This document shows, in pieces, positions 6,651 to 7,413 of a stretch of 7,413 bases of DNA; the stretch's first letter is position 1, and every line of letters starts with the position of its first letter. The position numbers and the translations under genes are program-made. The notes under the pieces were generated by a model that was not told the DNA's origin, searched no databases, and worked only from the letters and a program-made list of their open reading frames with translations. This stretch comes from Chloroflexota bacterium (GTDB taxonomy: Bacteria; Chloroflexota; Limnocylindria; QHBO01): NCBI GenBank assembly GCA_019348395.1, contig JAHWJN010000060.1:1-7413 (forward strand), in the 5' to 3' direction.

Positions 6651-6659
6651 ATCCTAGCA
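6651..6659 (-). promoter_or_regulatory. Weak candidate extended -10 promoter for the zinc-ribbon/CPBP run
   Basis: On the minus strand this reads TGCTAGGAT, an extended -10 pattern (TGn before a TATAAT-like TAGGAT, 4 of 6 matches). It lies about 80 bp before the zinc-ribbon ATG, in the 133-bp gap after purN. No -35 hexamer is seen at the usual distance. The gap 6573-6705 otherwise holds only a short GC-rich inverted repeat and no small open frame that could be supported. The purN transcript may also simply read through. Confidence 0.3.
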
Positions 6660-6705
6660 TGCAACGTGCCCGGCGGCGGGCCGGCCATTCGACCCCGCGC
6701 TGCCC

Positions 6706-7260
6706 CTAGGAGAGCGAGCGAATCGTCGCGACGAGCAGCCGATGCTCCTCCGCCAGCACCCGCCCCGCAAGGGACTCGGCGTGATCGTCGGAGGCCACCG
6801 GAACCCGGGACTGGGCCAGGATCGGGCCGCCGTCGAGGTCGGCGGTCACCTCGTGGACCGTCACTCCCGTGACGGGGTCGCCCGCGGCGAGCACGGACCG
6901 ATGGACGGCGAGGCCGTACATCCCGCGGCCGCCGTGCGCGGGCAGCAGGCTCGGATGGACGTTGATCGTCCGCCCGCCGAAGGCGGCGAAGTACGACGGC
7001 TGCAGCACCTGGTCGTAGCCGGCCAGCACGGCGAGCTCCACGCCCGCCTCGGCCAGGGCCGTACCGATGCCCCGGTCGCGAGCGCCGGCATCGGCATGGT
7101 CGGCGCGCCGGATGACCTTCGCCGGCACACCGCGGCGTGTGGCGATGTCCAGGGCGGGCACGCCGGCACGATTGCTGATCACCAGCACGACCTCGAGCCC
7201 CGCGTCCAGGATCGCCTCCAGGTTCGAGCCCCGTCCCGAGACGAGGACGCCCAGCCTCAC
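6706..7260 (-). CDS. purN: Phosphoribosylglycinamide formyltransferase PurN (GAR transformylase), complete
   Basis: PurN transfers a formyl group from 10-formyltetrahydrofolate to glycinamide ribonucleotide, the third step of de novo purine synthesis. The 184-residue protein carries the N-terminal phosphate-binding SGRGSNL (residues 8-14), the catalytic Asn100 and His102 in INVHPSLLP, and Asp143 in the Asp-Leu-Asp-Gly-Gly motif. These correspond to Asn106, His108 and Asp144 of the E. coli enzyme. It is shorter than the roughly 210-residue E. coli protein. Much of the difference is a compact N-terminus, where the segment between SNLEAILDA and the next beta-strand is nearly absent. The loop after HPSLLP reads AHGGRGMYG instead of the E. 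coli PGLHTH type. The GTG start at 7260 lies 10 bp after the purM stop. A GGATGAG sequence overlapping that stop codon can act as ribosome site, so translation is probably coupled to purM. Confidence 0.95.
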   Translation of the reverse strand: MRLGVLVSGRGSNLEAILDAGLEVVLVISNRAGVPALDIATRRGVPAKVIRRADHADAGARDRGIGTALAEAGVELAVLAGYDQVLQPSYFAAFGGRTINVHPSLLPAHGGRGMYGLAVHRSVLAAGDPVTGVTVHEVTADLDGGPILAQSRVPVASDDHAESLAGRVLAEEHRLLVATIRSLS

Positions 7261-7269
7261 GTCGGGCGG

Positions 7270-7276
7270 CTCATCC
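7270..7276 (-). promoter_or_regulatory. Ribosome binding site of purN overlapping the purM stop
   Basis: On the minus strand this reads GGATGAG, containing the TGA stop of purM, 9 nt before the purN GTG. A ribosome site fused to the upstream stop codon is typical of coupled translation. The match to the anti-Shine-Dalgarno sequence is moderate. Confidence 0.45.
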
Positions 7277-7413
7277 GAATCGGACGCGCGGCTCGCCCTC
7301 GGGCACCTCGACCACCTGACCGATGGCGCACGCGTCGTCGACCGCGCCCAGCGCCACCTCCAGCAGGTCCGCGGGGACGACCGCGGTCATGCCGATCCCG
7401 ACGTTGAAGGTGC
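7271..7413 (-). CDS. purM: Phosphoribosylformylglycinamidine cyclo-ligase PurM (AIR synthetase), C-terminal 46 codons
   Basis: Only the end of the gene is inside the window: 46 codons plus TGA, with two bases of a further codon at the right edge. The fragment opens with TFNVGIGMTAVVP, the conserved AIR synthetase motif (usually FNMGIGM) near the C-terminus. It continues through a helix-forming LLEVALGAVDDAC segment to a final VPEGEPRVRFG. PurM is a cytoplasmic ATP-dependent enzyme forming aminoimidazole ribonucleotide, two steps after PurN. The adjacent purN in the same direction confirms the call. No adapter sequence is seen at this end; the frame stays homologous to the last base. Confidence 0.9.
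   Translation of the reverse strand, partial: TFNVGIGMTAVVPADLLEVALGAVDDACAIGQVVEVPEGEPRVRFG

Noticed and set aside
6668..6681. A GC-rich inverted repeat (GCCCG-GCGG-CGGGC) after purN that could be a terminator.
   Set aside because: The stem is only 5 bp and no T-tract follows on the minus strand; short GC-only inverted repeats are expected by chance at this base composition.

Overview
This is a high-GC bacterial fragment of ordinary chromosomal character. Apart from one gene, everything is coded on the minus strand. Three of the starts that can be read are GTG. The gene set (GlgE plus TreS, a lipid-anchored sorbosone/glucose dehydrogenase-type beta-propeller, CPBP protease, purM-purN) suggests a high-GC soil or sediment lineage such as Chloroflexota or Actinomycetota, with a slight lean to Chloroflexota. 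The sequence alone cannot settle the phylum, and no rRNA or tRNA is present. Bases 1-14 are not genomic: they match the end of an Illumina sequencing adapter.

Layout from left to right. (1) 15-2859, minus strand: glgE followed 37 bp downstream by treS, which is cut off by the adapter after 241 codons. The pair belongs to the trehalose-to-alpha-glucan (GlgE) pathway: TreS makes maltose from trehalose, a maltokinase (not in the window) makes maltose 1-phosphate, and GlgE polymerises it into alpha-1,4-glucan. (2) 2860-2892: a 33-bp divergent gap in which neither flanking gene has a recognisable Shine-Dalgarno site. (3) 2893-4173, plus strand: a predicted lipoprotein with a PQQ-dependent sugar dehydrogenase-like beta-propeller. 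(4) 4149-6572, minus strand: a possible operon of a two-TM zinc-ribbon protein, a CPBP-family intramembrane protease and a RadC/JAMM protein. The last overlaps the end of the propeller gene tail to tail by 25 bp. (5) 6573-6705: a 133-bp gap with a weak promoter candidate. (6) 6706-7413, minus strand: purN and the last 46 codons of purM, consecutive purine biosynthesis genes whose tight spacing suggests coupled translation.

No mobile element, CRISPR array, defence system or RNA gene was found, and most of the window is recognisable housekeeping or carbohydrate metabolism. The items most worth a second look are the adapter remnant, the compact divergent start region between glgE and the lipoprotein gene, the tandem 11-bp repeat with inverted arms upstream of radC, and the uncharacterised zinc-ribbon/CPBP membrane pair.
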